Part shown: piece by piece, positions 8,699 to 17,400 of the stretch
Layout of the letters: each line of letters begins with the position of its first letter
How positions within the stretch are numbered: position 1 is the first letter of the stretch
Assembly: GCA_947627155.1 (NCBI GenBank)
Contig: CANQUX010000010.1
Coordinates: 1-61,203 of the forward strand
Source of the DNA: an uncultured Alphaproteobacteria bacterium
Lineage (GTDB): Bacteria; Pseudomonadota; Alphaproteobacteria; CAAHEQ01; UBA3637
Direction: 5' to 3'
DNA length: 61,203 nucleotides
The notes under the pieces: generated by a model
Seen by the model: the letters and a program-made list of their open reading frames with translations, nothing else
Databases searched by the model: none
Told to the model about the DNA's origin: nothing
Program-made: the position numbers and the translations under genes

Positions 8699-9232
8699 AT
8701 GAATTTTAAATTTAAAGAACGTTTCAGGCGTATTGTTTATACGTGCCGCCATAAAGTTGCGTATTTAAGGGTGGAAAAACAGCTTTTCGGCAAAAACACC
8801 ATGCGCGGGTATTTCCATGATATTGATAAGATATTGCTTTATCTTGCCTTGTGGATTGAACCTGATCAAGTTCAGAAAATTCACCGCAAGCACAGCAAAC
8901 ATCATGTTAAAAATCAGCTTTTCAAAAAGAGAGAAGATTTGATTGACACAATCATTGATTGGGAATGCGCGCGCCTGACAAAGCCGGATAAGCCCCTAAA
9001 CGCTTACGAAACTTTAATGCGATTTTATCCCGAATATCAGGAAACTTATCTTCCGATTATTCGCTCGCTTTTACCCGCGGAAATTCCCGAAACAAAGGAA
9101 CAGGCCGCTTCCGGTATCAGCCGGGAAAAATTGCAGGAAATGCGCATTGAGGCAACGAAAGTGCAACCTTATCGATTGCCTCAAACGCGGCGGACGAAAC
9201 AGAATCAAAAACAAAATTTCAGACAGGAGTAA
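8699..9232 (+). CDS. DUF5662-like protein with His/Asp metal-site pattern
   Basis: A 177-residue soluble, basic protein. It resembles the DUF5662 family: KVAYLRVEKQ near the start, then HDIDK around residue 40 and HRKHSKHH around residue 62. That H-D...H..H.HH arrangement resembles HD-type metal sites. The last ~30 residues are polar and probably disordered. The ATG at 8699 is preferred to the TTG one codon earlier. It lies between the cofE-like gene and pnuC with 2 bases to pnuC, whose ribosome-binding site overlaps its end. Function unknown; a phosphohydrolase role is a guess from the residue pattern. Confidence 0.55.
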   Translation: MNFKFKERFRRIVYTCRHKVAYLRVEKQLFGKNTMRGYFHDIDKILLYLALWIEPDQVQKIHRKHSKHHVKNQLFKKREDLIDTIIDWECARLTKPDKPLNAYETLMRFYPEYQETYLPIIRSLLPAEIPETKEQAASGISREKLQEMRIEATKVQPYRLPQTRRTKQNQKQNFRQE

Positions 9233-9234
9233 AT

Positions 9235-9792
9235 ATGTTAATTTTAGAGCTTTCGGCAACGGTTCTCGGACTGTTGCAAGGGTTACTTGTGCTTCTCAAC
9301 AAGCGCAGCAACTGGATTTTTTACATTGCCCAGATGATTTGTCTGATTAGCTTTTCGTTGCTTAATCGTCTGTTTGGTGATGCGGTGAATAACAGCATTT
9401 ATCTGGTCATGGGAATTGCGGGATTTATGATGTGGAAACGCGGCGTCACCCGTCAAATCACGGTGTGCAGCACAAATGAACGCCTGCTTTACATCGGGTT
9501 TATCGGGCTTGGAACGCTTATCGTGAGCGCTGTTTTACGTCTGACTGCCGACCCCCTCCCCTTAACAGATGCTTTTACAACCGTTTCTTCGTTAACGGCA
9601 ACTTATTACATGGTTCGCCGCAAAACAGATACATGGCTGATTTGGTTTGTGAATGACATTTTTTATGTTTTTCAATACGGCAGACTTGAAAATCCGGCTT
9701 ATTCGCTGATGGCGCTTAACGTTATTTGGACGGTTATGGCCGTTATTTCTTATTGGAATTGGAACAAAATTTTGAAAGGATACGAAAAATGA
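9235..9792 (+). CDS. pnuC: PnuC-family nicotinamide riboside-type transporter
   Basis: A 185-residue inner-membrane protein with about seven hydrophobic segments, the usual size and layout of PnuC facilitators, which import nicotinamide riboside or other vitamin-type ribosides. Typical features are KRSNWIFYIAQM near the N-terminus and DTWLIWFVNDIFYV followed by an aromatic-rich segment in the C-terminal half (family W-x-x-W and N-D residues). CAGGAG gives a good ribosome-binding site. The stop overlaps the next start as ATGA, so translation is probably coupled to the deoxyribosyltransferase-like gene. With NadM upstream, nicotinamide riboside is the obvious candidate substrate. A riboside kinase, needed to make NMN, is not seen here. 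Confidence 0.85.
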   Translation: MLILELSATVLGLLQGLLVLLNKRSNWIFYIAQMICLISFSLLNRLFGDAVNNSIYLVMGIAGFMMWKRGVTRQITVCSTNERLLYIGFIGLGTLIVSAVLRLTADPLPLTDAFTTVSSLTATYYMVRRKTDTWLIWFVNDIFYVFQYGRLENPAYSLMALNVIWTVMAVISYWNWNKILKGYEK

Positions 9793-10301
9793 AAAAAGTT
9801 TATTTCGCAGGCAAATTTAACAAACTCCCGAATAAAAAACTCCCCTTGGCACAAAGACTTGTCAATGATTTCAGAACAAAACTGTTGGGGGCGCCCGAAA
9901 GGCTTGTTTATGCCAAAGAAAACCCGATTATTTATCATCGGTTTGTTTATACGGGACCTTTTTACAGCGAACAAGCCTCCAACGGTGACTATACGTCCAC
10001 CGATTGTGAAACCGTTCTGCGGGCAGAAGCGGAGGCCATTTCAAAAAGTGATATCTATTTGGTGGTTTTCGGTGATCAATTTTCGGTCGGTTCGGTTGTG
10101 GAATTAGGTTGGGCATTGGCTCAAAATAAAGAAATCATCATTCTTTATCGCGAAGAAAGTTCCGTCTATGCCATTCGGTCGGAATATTGGTTTGCCATTG
10201 CCGATGCTTTAAGCAAAAGCACCAAAGTCAAACTGTTTCCTTATCGGCGCAAAAACGTTCCCCTTTCTCTTATCAACAAAGCTTTATCGGAGGTTATGTA
10301 A
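9789..10301 (+). CDS. nucleoside 2-deoxyribosyltransferase-like protein
   Basis: A 170-residue cytosolic protein of the nucleoside 2-deoxyribosyltransferase/N-glycosidase fold. Seen: N-terminal KKVYFAGKF (substrate-binding Gly-rich start), SDIYLVVFGD in the middle, and GSVVELGWALAQNKEIIILY with the glutamate expected to form the glycosyl intermediate (VVELG). Family members cleave or exchange N-glycosidic bonds of nucleosides or nucleotides. Next to PnuC and NadM this could cleave a pyridine riboside or nucleotide. Start is set by the ATGA overlap with pnuC. The stop is one base before the radical SAM gene. Confidence 0.75.
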   Translation: MKKVYFAGKFNKLPNKKLPLAQRLVNDFRTKLLGAPERLVYAKENPIIYHRFVYTGPFYSEQASNGDYTSTDCETVLRAEAEAISKSDIYLVVFGDQFSVGSVVELGWALAQNKEIIILYREESSVYAIRSEYWFAIADALSKSTKVKLFPYRRKNVPLSLINKALSEVM

Positions 10302-10302
10302 T

Positions 10303-11124
10303 ATGAAATACAAAGAATTCGTTCTGACTTTATCATCTTTTAACTGCAACAAAAATTGCCCGTACTGCACGGCTAAAATTACACGCTGGCCCATTGTTGA
10401 CGATCAAATTCACCTTTTGGAACGGCAGCTCTTATTCTTAAAAGAAAAAGGCATTACTTTTCGTTATTTTGTTTTCAGCGGAAACGGCGAGCCGTCACTT
10501 CATTCGTATGAAACAATTCAAAAAGTGTGCAAGGCTTTAAAAAATGTGAATATTTTTGATGAAAAACGCTTTCAATCATCGGGAAACATTTTCTTTGAAC
10601 CGGAGAAATTAAAGCTTATTAAAGATGATTTTGTCGTTGAAATTACCCGGGTTGCTTTTCATCCGGAAGAAGATATGAAAACGTTGGGTTATAAGCAAAA
10701 TTATTTGGAATCGCCTTTGTTTCGCAAAGCAACCGTACGCTTGAATTATGTGTTAATGAAAAACAAAAAATTTGAAGAGTATTTAACCGATATTAAGCGC
10801 TATATCGATACCTATCCCAACATCGGCACCGTCAGCCTGAAAACATTGAATCTCAACACGCGGAACGATTGCCTTGACAATCCGCATTCTCAATGGATTA
10901 TGGCACATGCCCTCACGAAAAAAGATTCGGATGATATTGTTCGATATATGAGCGAACACGCCGAATTTCAACGTAAAGATGAAAAGTTTTTCGATCGATA
11001 TGAATGGATATATGCCGGAAAACCCATCACGTTTTATGTTAAAAAACTGGATTACGGGCTTTCCAATGTCATTTATTACGGCGGAAAACTGGTGAATTAT
11101 CATCTGCAACCGCTTCATTTTTAA
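10303..11124 (+). CDS. radical SAM protein
   Basis: A 273-residue radical SAM enzyme. The iron-sulfur cluster motif is CNKNCPYC (C15, C19, C22) and is followed by FSGNGEPSLH (GGEP-like SAM-binding motif, near residue 64). No C-terminal extra cluster is evident: the rest is cysteine-poor, so a SPASM-type peptide modifier is unlikely. It is small, like activases and organic-radical tailoring enzymes. It follows the deoxyribosyltransferase gene by a single base and uses the GGAGG inside that gene's end as ribosome-binding site, so it is clearly part of the operon. The substrate is unknown. Confidence 0.78.
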   Translation: MKYKEFVLTLSSFNCNKNCPYCTAKITRWPIVDDQIHLLERQLLFLKEKGITFRYFVFSGNGEPSLHSYETIQKVCKALKNVNIFDEKRFQSSGNIFFEPEKLKLIKDDFVVEITRVAFHPEEDMKTLGYKQNYLESPLFRKATVRLNYVLMKNKKFEEYLTDIKRYIDTYPNIGTVSLKTLNLNTRNDCLDNPHSQWIMAHALTKKDSDDIVRYMSEHAEFQRKDEKFFDRYEWIYAGKPITFYVKKLDYGLSNVIYYGGKLVNYHLQPLHF

Positions 11125-11147
11125 GTTTTCAAACGAAAGGATTTTAC

Positions 11148-12254
11148 ATGATAAAAAATCTGTTGATAATTATGGTCGTGTTATGCGCTCTTCATGCCCG
11201 TGCGGCTGACTTATTTGAACGCTATAATCAGCAAAAAAACAAATGGGTCGAAACTTACGGCATAGATTTCGGGCTTGATACCACTTTAAGTTGGCAACAA
11301 GTTGCGTCACACGGCAAAAAAACGCTTTTCAGAACATTTTATACGCCCTATTTCAATGCCCGCTTGTTTGAAAACGGACAATTTCATTTTTTAACAAATT
11401 TCGTGCGTTTTTATAATCAAACGGCAGCCGAAGCTTCGGCCAAAGCCGGCGTTGCAAATATGATAAACACCTATGATGCAAATTATAATGAGCTTTTGGC
11501 ACTTTATTATACGCATCAACTGGGAAATTTTGAATTGGGCTTGGGACAAATTCCCATTTGCTATTTTGACGGCGTCACCGCTTCCGATTTGCAACGGCAA
11601 TATTTTTTAAACAATGCCATTGCTCAAAACGGAACGTTTACTTATCCTTCAAGCGGTTTGGGCGGTTATGTTTCCGCGCAGATAACACCTGATGTCAAGT
11701 TCAGTTTAGGCGCCATCGATGCCGCCAATCCCACGGCACACGGCGTGCACGGCAAAAACTTGAAAGACGGGAAGTTTTCAACTTTTGCCGCTTTTCAGTA
11801 TCAGCCGATTATAAACGGCTATCAAGGATCATATAGTTTGCTTGTTTATGATAAACCGTCGGTTCAACGGGCACCTGTTAAAAGTCAGGGTGTTTCGGTT
11901 TACTTGGCGCAAGACGTAAGCAAGCAACACAGTGTTTTTTTCCGGTTTGATGCATCAAGCGGAGATTACAGCCTTTTGAAACATTCTTATGCGCTGGGTC
12001 TGCTTTGGAATGATCCGTTAAAACGCGCCCGAAACGATCAATTCGCGCTGGCTTATACGTTGAATAAAGTGAATAAAAACGCCGTTGATACAAAAACTTA
12101 TCATGCTTATGAACAAACGGTTGAAACTTATTATGACTATCAGCTTTATTCAAATATTTCCTTGCGTCCCGATGTGCAATTTTACGTCAATCCGGCGTTT
12201 CGGAAAAAAAGCACTGCCACGGCGTTTACGTTCAGCCTTTATTTTAAAATCTGA
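11148..12254 (+). CDS. outer-membrane beta-barrel, porin-like
   Basis: 368 residues with a signal peptide (LLIIMVVLCALHARA, cleavage before ADLF) and alternating-residue strands throughout. It ends in LYFKI, similar to the aromatic-terminated last strand recognised by BAM. It resembles sugar-type porins (OprB-like), but no specific family signature is certain. Gene order suggests it brings the substrate across the outer membrane for PnuC to carry across the inner one. AAAGGA precedes the ATG. It is the last gene of the operon and is followed by a strong terminator. Confidence 0.65.
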   Translation: MIKNLLIIMVVLCALHARAADLFERYNQQKNKWVETYGIDFGLDTTLSWQQVASHGKKTLFRTFYTPYFNARLFENGQFHFLTNFVRFYNQTAAEASAKAGVANMINTYDANYNELLALYYTHQLGNFELGLGQIPICYFDGVTASDLQRQYFLNNAIAQNGTFTYPSSGLGGYVSAQITPDVKFSLGAIDAANPTAHGVHGKNLKDGKFSTFAAFQYQPIINGYQGSYSLLVYDKPSVQRAPVKSQGVSVYLAQDVSKQHSVFFRFDASSGDYSLLKHSYALGLLWNDPLKRARNDQFALAYTLNKVNKNAVDTKTYHAYEQTVETYYDYQLYSNISLRPDVQFYVNPAFRKKSTATAFTFSLYFKI

Positions 12255-12310
12255 AATAAGGGAAACGCATAACAGTGTGTAAACCGCGCGCTGCGCTAAA
12301 AAAATTCACG

Positions 12311-12360
12311 AGAGGAAGTCGGTAACCGTTGTATATCAAGGTTATTTTACTTCCTCTTTT
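12311..12360. terminator. bidirectional terminator between the porin and the pilin-like gene
   Basis: AGAGGAAGT (12311-12319) pairs perfectly with ACTTCCTCT (12349-12357), with an inner GGTAACC/GGTTA stem and a T run after it. It closes the operon on the plus strand and lies against the 3' end of the minus-strand gene at 12363. Confidence 0.75.
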
Positions 12361-12362
12361 AT

Positions 12363-13793
12363 TCATTCCGCAACACATAAGGCATTATGAATTGATGCAT
12401 TACGTGCACAAGGTTCCAAGCGTTTATCATGCCATAAGCCGTTGTGTATATATGCATGATACGGTGCGCCACAAGCAGAATCACCGTCGATAGTGCTTGT
12501 CCATACGGTAATGGTCCATGTCGGAGGCGTTTCGTTATACAATTTATGCCGTAAATCACTGTTTTCACAATTGAGATCATCCAGTGTACACCCCAATTCC
12601 TCTATACTTATCAAATGGTAAGGCTTATTTTCTTGTTTCGCAATCGCTTTACAAAAGTTATCGGCCCCCCACCAATTCAGCGTCTCTGTCGAGCTGAAAT
12701 AGGTGCGACCGTTTATCGTTTTTTTATTATAATTTCCCGCTATTTTTCTACAGTGCGTATTATCACTTGCCGAGATTACCGGGGCTCCGTTTTGGCAGGC
12801 GCTTATCGTTATACTGCAATATTCATCGGTTGCACAATTCTCATTTGATGTACATCCGCAAAATTCGCCGTTCCACGGTTGATCTGCAGGGCACTCCACG
12901 CATTCATTGCCATTCCACAAAGGTTTATTCGGATCAAGTTCATAGCAGCTTTTGCAGGTATGGCTTGTCTCCTCACATTGCGGCCTCTCCTCGTTTTTGC
13001 AATCGCTATACGTTAAGCATTCCACACATGTATCGTTATACCATATGGGCGTTTCCGGCGGACACGATTCGCAATTACCTTGTTCAACATTACAACGTGG
13101 TTTGCTAGTTGGACAATCCGTATTTTCTATACATTCCACACATTCATTATTTTCTACATCACAAATAGGTCTTGAAGTGTCACAATCTTCATCTTTGGCG
13201 CACCAGCCTTCGGGGCGCTCCGAATCGTAATTGCCGTTCACATCTTCTGCATCGAATTGAATGTAAAATTCATTATTTTCATCACTTGAACATAAATCAT
13301 CTTCTTCATAGGGCTGTTTATTGATTTCTATATACATTAAAGCGTCCATGGCGGCAACAAGCGTTGTAAGCGGTTTACAAACACCCTTTGAAATGTTCCC
13401 CACGGCAATATAATAAGCATCTGCTTCGCGGCAATTATAAAGTTCGTTTTTACTCTCTTTATTACCTCTGATGATGCAATCATAATCAACGGGATAACGA
13501 TCATATTGTGTTGATAAATGCCCGCTGTAATCTTTATTTTCGGGTGTATCATCATAAGGATCCCCGAGCAATAATTCTTCATTCCCCAAAGCATATTTAA
13601 CCTTTAAATCGTTGCGCATGAGATTGATTTCATTAGCGATTTGATTGGCCTGATAATAATTCATGGCTAATTTATAGCCCACGATTCCACCGATTGATAA
13701 AATAGCAATAATGGCGAGCACCCCGAGCATTTCAATCATGCTCCGGCCGCTTTGCGATTGATTTTCAAATTGTTTTTTAAGTTGCTTTGTCAT
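12363..13793 (-). CDS. pilin-like adhesin 1: prepilin N-terminus, Cys-rich stalk, lectin-like head
   Basis: 476 residues. The N-terminus is a type IV prepilin signal: basic leader ending QSQSG (G16), then RSMIEML with Glu at mature position 5 and a hydrophobic helix; Arg at mature position 1 is unusual. Residues ~45-190 are the pilin-type domain, with a 'DRYPVDYDC...GVCKPLTTL' disulfide region shared with the other family members. Residues ~190-330 are short Cys repeats (CVECxxNxDC type). The C-terminal ~130 residues (LNWWGADNFCKA ... WTITVWTST ... HNALC) look like a C-type-lectin-like fold. It ends in VAE rather than CE, and its last codons do not show the NNY pattern of adhesins 2 and 5. 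ATG 13793 is set by GGGAG at 7-base spacing. Confidence 0.78.
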   Translation of the reverse strand: MTKQLKKQFENQSQSGRSMIEMLGVLAIIAILSIGGIVGYKLAMNYYQANQIANEINLMRNDLKVKYALGNEELLLGDPYDDTPENKDYSGHLSTQYDRYPVDYDCIIRGNKESKNELYNCREADAYYIAVGNISKGVCKPLTTLVAAMDALMYIEINKQPYEEDDLCSSDENNEFYIQFDAEDVNGNYDSERPEGWCAKDEDCDTSRPICDVENNECVECIENTDCPTSKPRCNVEQGNCESCPPETPIWYNDTCVECLTYSDCKNEERPQCEETSHTCKSCYELDPNKPLWNGNECVECPADQPWNGEFCGCTSNENCATDEYCSITISACQNGAPVISASDNTHCRKIAGNYNKKTINGRTYFSSTETLNWWGADNFCKAIAKQENKPYHLISIEELGCTLDDLNCENSDLRHKLYNETPPTWTITVWTSTIDGDSACGAPYHAYIHNGLWHDKRLEPCARNASIHNALCVAE

Positions 13794-13820
13794 TTTCCGA
13801 CTCCCTTTCATTATACGAAC

Positions 13821-13850
13821 AGTATACAATTAAACGTACCTTTAATGCAA
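13821..13850 (-). promoter_or_regulatory. promoter of pilin-like adhesin 1
   Basis: Read on the minus strand: TTGCAT (13850-13845), 18 bases, TATACT (13826-13821). The -35 box lies inside the terminal inverted repeat of the 166-bp element, the -10 just outside it. The same arrangement recurs at all pilin-like genes. Confidence 0.7.
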
Positions 13851-13988
13851 CGCGGTTTCGGAGGCAAAATTACCCTTAAATTTTGGTGAAATGGCCTTGT
13901 TATAACCGTTTGATATTGCATTTGTTTTCCCCTTAATTAATTTTTTTTTGAAAAAATCAAAAAAAAGTGTTGCAAAAATCGTACGTTT
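13827..13988 (-). repeat. copy 1 of the ~166-bp inverted-repeat-ended promoter element
   Basis: One end carries the 25-bp terminal repeat, which reads GTTGCATTAAAGGTACGTTT plus AATTG on the minus strand (13851-13827). The far end (13969-13988) carries the degenerate form GTTGCAAAAATCGTACGTTT. The A/T-rich interior includes the GGGTAATTTTGCC box just before the -35. Orientation towards the downstream gene is the same in all copies. Confidence 0.7.
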
Positions 13989-14280
13989 TTTTGATATAGA
14001 TTCAAAAAAAAATCGCCTTGATGAGAGGCGACCGGAAGTTGACAACTACTCAAAGGAAATAGTGCGATATATTGACCAAAAGGCTATTCTACCACCTTCC
14101 GGTCGTTCAATTACTTACCTTGTTTATAAAAAAACAAGACTCGCAATCTGTCCTTTTCCAAGGACACCTTTGATGAGGTTGTCACACCTCGGGGCACACA
14201 TCACTTGCCTTATTTTCAGAATAAAAGCTTTTCATATCAATGTCAAGCAGAAAAAGAGTTTTATTTTGGGGTGTGTTGCA
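13989..14280. other. 290-base spacer with an inverted repeat, no gene
   Basis: No convincing reading frame. CGACCGGAAG (14029-14038) and CTTCCGGTCG (14096-14105) are perfect 10-bp arms around 57 bases. Further on, GAGGT/ACCTC flank a short loop near 14176. The region lies between two divergent repeat elements and could encode a small structured RNA. It has no resemblance to the variable ends of adhesins 2 and 5, so it is not their template repeat. Confidence 0.4.
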
Positions 14281-14447
14281 CAAATTAAACGTACGTTTTT
14301 TGCAACACTTTTTTTGCATTTTTGTAAAAAAAATTTATTTTGGCCGGAATTCATTGATTTTTCGAGTGTTTTTGAGGAGTGATTTTTTGTCTTTTGAAGG
14401 CAAATTTTACCCCTGAAACCGCGTTGCATTAAAGGTAGGTTTAATTG
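14281..14447 (+). repeat. copy 2 of the ~166-bp promoter element
   Basis: The left end (14281-14306) contains AAACGTACGTTT and TGCAAC. The right end (14423-14447) is GTTGCATTAAAGGTAGGTTT plus AATTG. Together with the GTTGCA at 14275-14280 the left end forms a near-palindrome centred on CGTACG. The interior matches copies 4 and 7 over the GGCCGGAATTCATTGATTTT stretch. Confidence 0.72.
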
Positions 14448-14453
14448 TATACT
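14424..14453 (+). promoter_or_regulatory. promoter of pilin-like adhesin 2
   Basis: TTGCAT (14424-14429), 18 bases, TATACT (14448-14453). The -35 is in the element's terminal repeat. GAAAGGGAG follows as ribosome-binding site. Confidence 0.7.
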
Positions 14454-14478
14454 GTTTGTATTGAAAGGGAGCATGAAC

Positions 14479-17400
14479 ATGACAATGCAACACAGAAAAA
14501 AACAATTAAAACAGGCAGAAACACAATCCCAAAGCGGGCGGAGTATGGTTGAAATACTGTGCGTTTTGGCTATTATTGCTATTTTATCGATAAGCGGAAT
14601 AATCGGATATGAATTAGCAATGAACCATTATCAGGCGAATCAAATTGCGCATGAAGTTAATTTGATGCGCACTGATGCGCAGGTGAAAATAGCGCAAGGA
14701 AATGATATATTAACATTGGGAGAGCCTTATGATGACGGGAAATTGAATTTTAACGGATATCCGACAGACTTCGGATTTGCAGATCCGATTCCGAATGTTG
14801 AAAATCCGAGTGATATTGAAGAGGAATATTATATAAATGTGTCAGCGGTACCGCAAGGGGTGTGTAAGCCGCTTGCAACCTTGTTAAACGGTTTGGACGG
14901 GAAAATCTCGTTAAAGGTGAACGATACCGATTTTGAGAATAATATAGATCTGTGTAATGAGAAAGAAAATAATTTAACGGTGGCATTTGCGGCAGAAGAC
15001 ATAAAAGGTGAAAGCTTTGCGGAGGGCTGGTGCGAAAATGATGACGATTGCGGCGGAGGATATTGCCAAAATCATATCTGTGTAGAATGCAAGGAAAGCA
15101 ATGATTGCGGAGATTTCGAAGTTTGTGATCAACAAGAGGGCATCTGTACCACCGATTGCAGCAAAGGAGGATGTCAGGAAGATTTAAAATGCGATTCGCA
15201 AACAAACAGATGTGTCGAATGTCGAAACACAGATGATTGCAGCGGATTAGCTTGTAAAAACAATCAATGTGCCACTTGTTCAAGCGAGTCGGATTGCGAA
15301 GGAAAACACTGTACGGCAGTCGGCACCTGTGTTAAATGTACGGGAAAGCTCTCGAATTGGGACGCAACTAAAAAGGAATGTGTTGAATGTAACGAAAGTC
15401 ATCCGTGTCCGAACGGACAAGTCTGTCAAAACGGTGTTTGTGAAAAATGCACAGCCGATTCGCAGTGCGGCTCGGGCAATCATTGCAAAACCGATGGCAG
15501 TTGTGTTACTTGCAGCGGCTCAACACCGTATTGGAACGCCACCACAAAACAATGCGTTTCATGTACGCAAAACAGCCACTGTTCGGACACAACGCCGATT
15601 TGTACAGCCGGTACTTGTGATGCATGCAGCGGCGATTCGCAGTGCGGCTCGGGCAATCATTGCAAAGCCGATGGCAGTTGCGTCACTTGCAGCGGTTCAA
15701 CACCTTATTGGAACGCAACGACGAAACAATGCGTTTCATGTACGCAAAACAGCCATTGTTCCGGCACAACACCCTATTGTAACACAAGTTCCGGTACTTG
15801 TGAAGCATGCAGCGGCGATTCGCAGTGCGGCTCGGGCAAACATTGCAAAACCGATGGTAGTTGTGTCACTTGCAGCGGCTCAACACCGTATTGGAACGCA
15901 ACGACGAAACAATGTGTCGCATGCACGGGGAATAGCCACTGTTCAGGGACAGCGCCCTATTGTGACACAAGCTCCGGTACTTGCGGCAAATGTACAGCTG
16001 ATTCGCAGTGCGGTACAAATAAACATTGCAAAACCGATGGCAGTTGCGTTACTTGTAGCGGCTCAACACCGTATTGGAACGCAACGACGAAACAATGTGT
16101 CGCATGCACGGGGAACAGCCATTGTTCCGGCACAACACCCTATTGTAACACAAGTTCCGGTACTTGTGAAAAATGCACAGCCGATTCGCAATGCGGCACA
16201 GGCAACCATTGCAAAACCGATGGCAGTTGCGTTACTTGCAGCGGCTCAACACCGTATTGGAACGCAACGACGAAACAATGTGTCGCATGCACGGAAAACA
16301 GTCACTGTTCCGGCACAACGCCGATTTGTAACACAAGCTCCGGTGTTTGTGGCAAATGCACAGCCGATTCGCAATGCGGCACAGGCAAACATTGCAAAGC
16401 CGATGGCAGTTGCGTCACTTGCAGCGGCTCAACACCTTATTGGAACGCAACGACAAAACAATGCGTTTCATGTACGGAAAACAGTCACTGTTCCGGCACA
16501 ACGCCGATTTGTAACACAAGCTCCGGTGTTTGCGGCAAATGTACAGCCGATTCGCAATGCGGCACAGGCAAACATTGCAAAGCCGATGGCAGTTGCGTCA
16601 CTTGCAGCGGCACAACACCGTATTGGAACGCCAGTACGAAACAATGTGAAGCTTGCAGCGGCTCAACACCGTATTGGAATGCAACGAAGAAACAATGTGT
16701 CGCATGTACGGGGAACAGCCATTGTTCCGGCACAACGCCGTATTGTAACACAAGTACCAATGTTTGTGAAAAATGTACTACCGATTCGCAGTGCGGTACG
16801 GGTAAACATTGCAAAACCGATGGCAGCTGCGTTACTTGCAGCGGTTCAACGCCTTATTGGAACGCAACGACAAAACAATGCGTACAATGCACAGGGAATA
16901 GTCATTGTTCAGGGACAACGCCCTATTGTAACGGTTCTGTCTGTAAAACATGTGTATCGGTAAGTAGCAGTACGCCTTACTGGAACACCAGTACTAAAAA
17001 GTGCGAAGCGTGTCCGGCAAGCACACCTTATTGGAACGGCAGTGCTTGCAAAACATGTGTATCAGTAAATAGCAGTACGCCTTATTGGAACACCGGTACC
17101 AAAAAGTGTGAAGCTTGTCCGACAAGCACACCTTATTGGAATGGTTCTGCCTGTAAAACATGTGTATCGGTAAGCAGCAGTACGCCTTACTGGAACACCA
17201 GTACTAAAAAGTGCGAAGCCTGCCCGGCAAGCACACCTTATTGGAACGGCAGTGCTTGCAAAACATGTGTATCAGTAAATAGCAGTACGCCTTATTGGAA
17301 CACCAGTACTAAAAAGTGCGAAGCTTGTCCGGCAAGTACGCCTTATTGGAATGGTTCTGCCTGTAAAACATGTGTATCGGTAAACAGCAGTGCGCCTTAC

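Noticed and set aside
15269-16963. Long plus-strand frame (564 codons) overlapping the adhesin 2 stalk
   Set aside because: It is a frame-shifted reading of the tandem repeats; it lacks a ribosome-binding site and the real frame encodes ordered Cys-rich units with conserved codon pattern.
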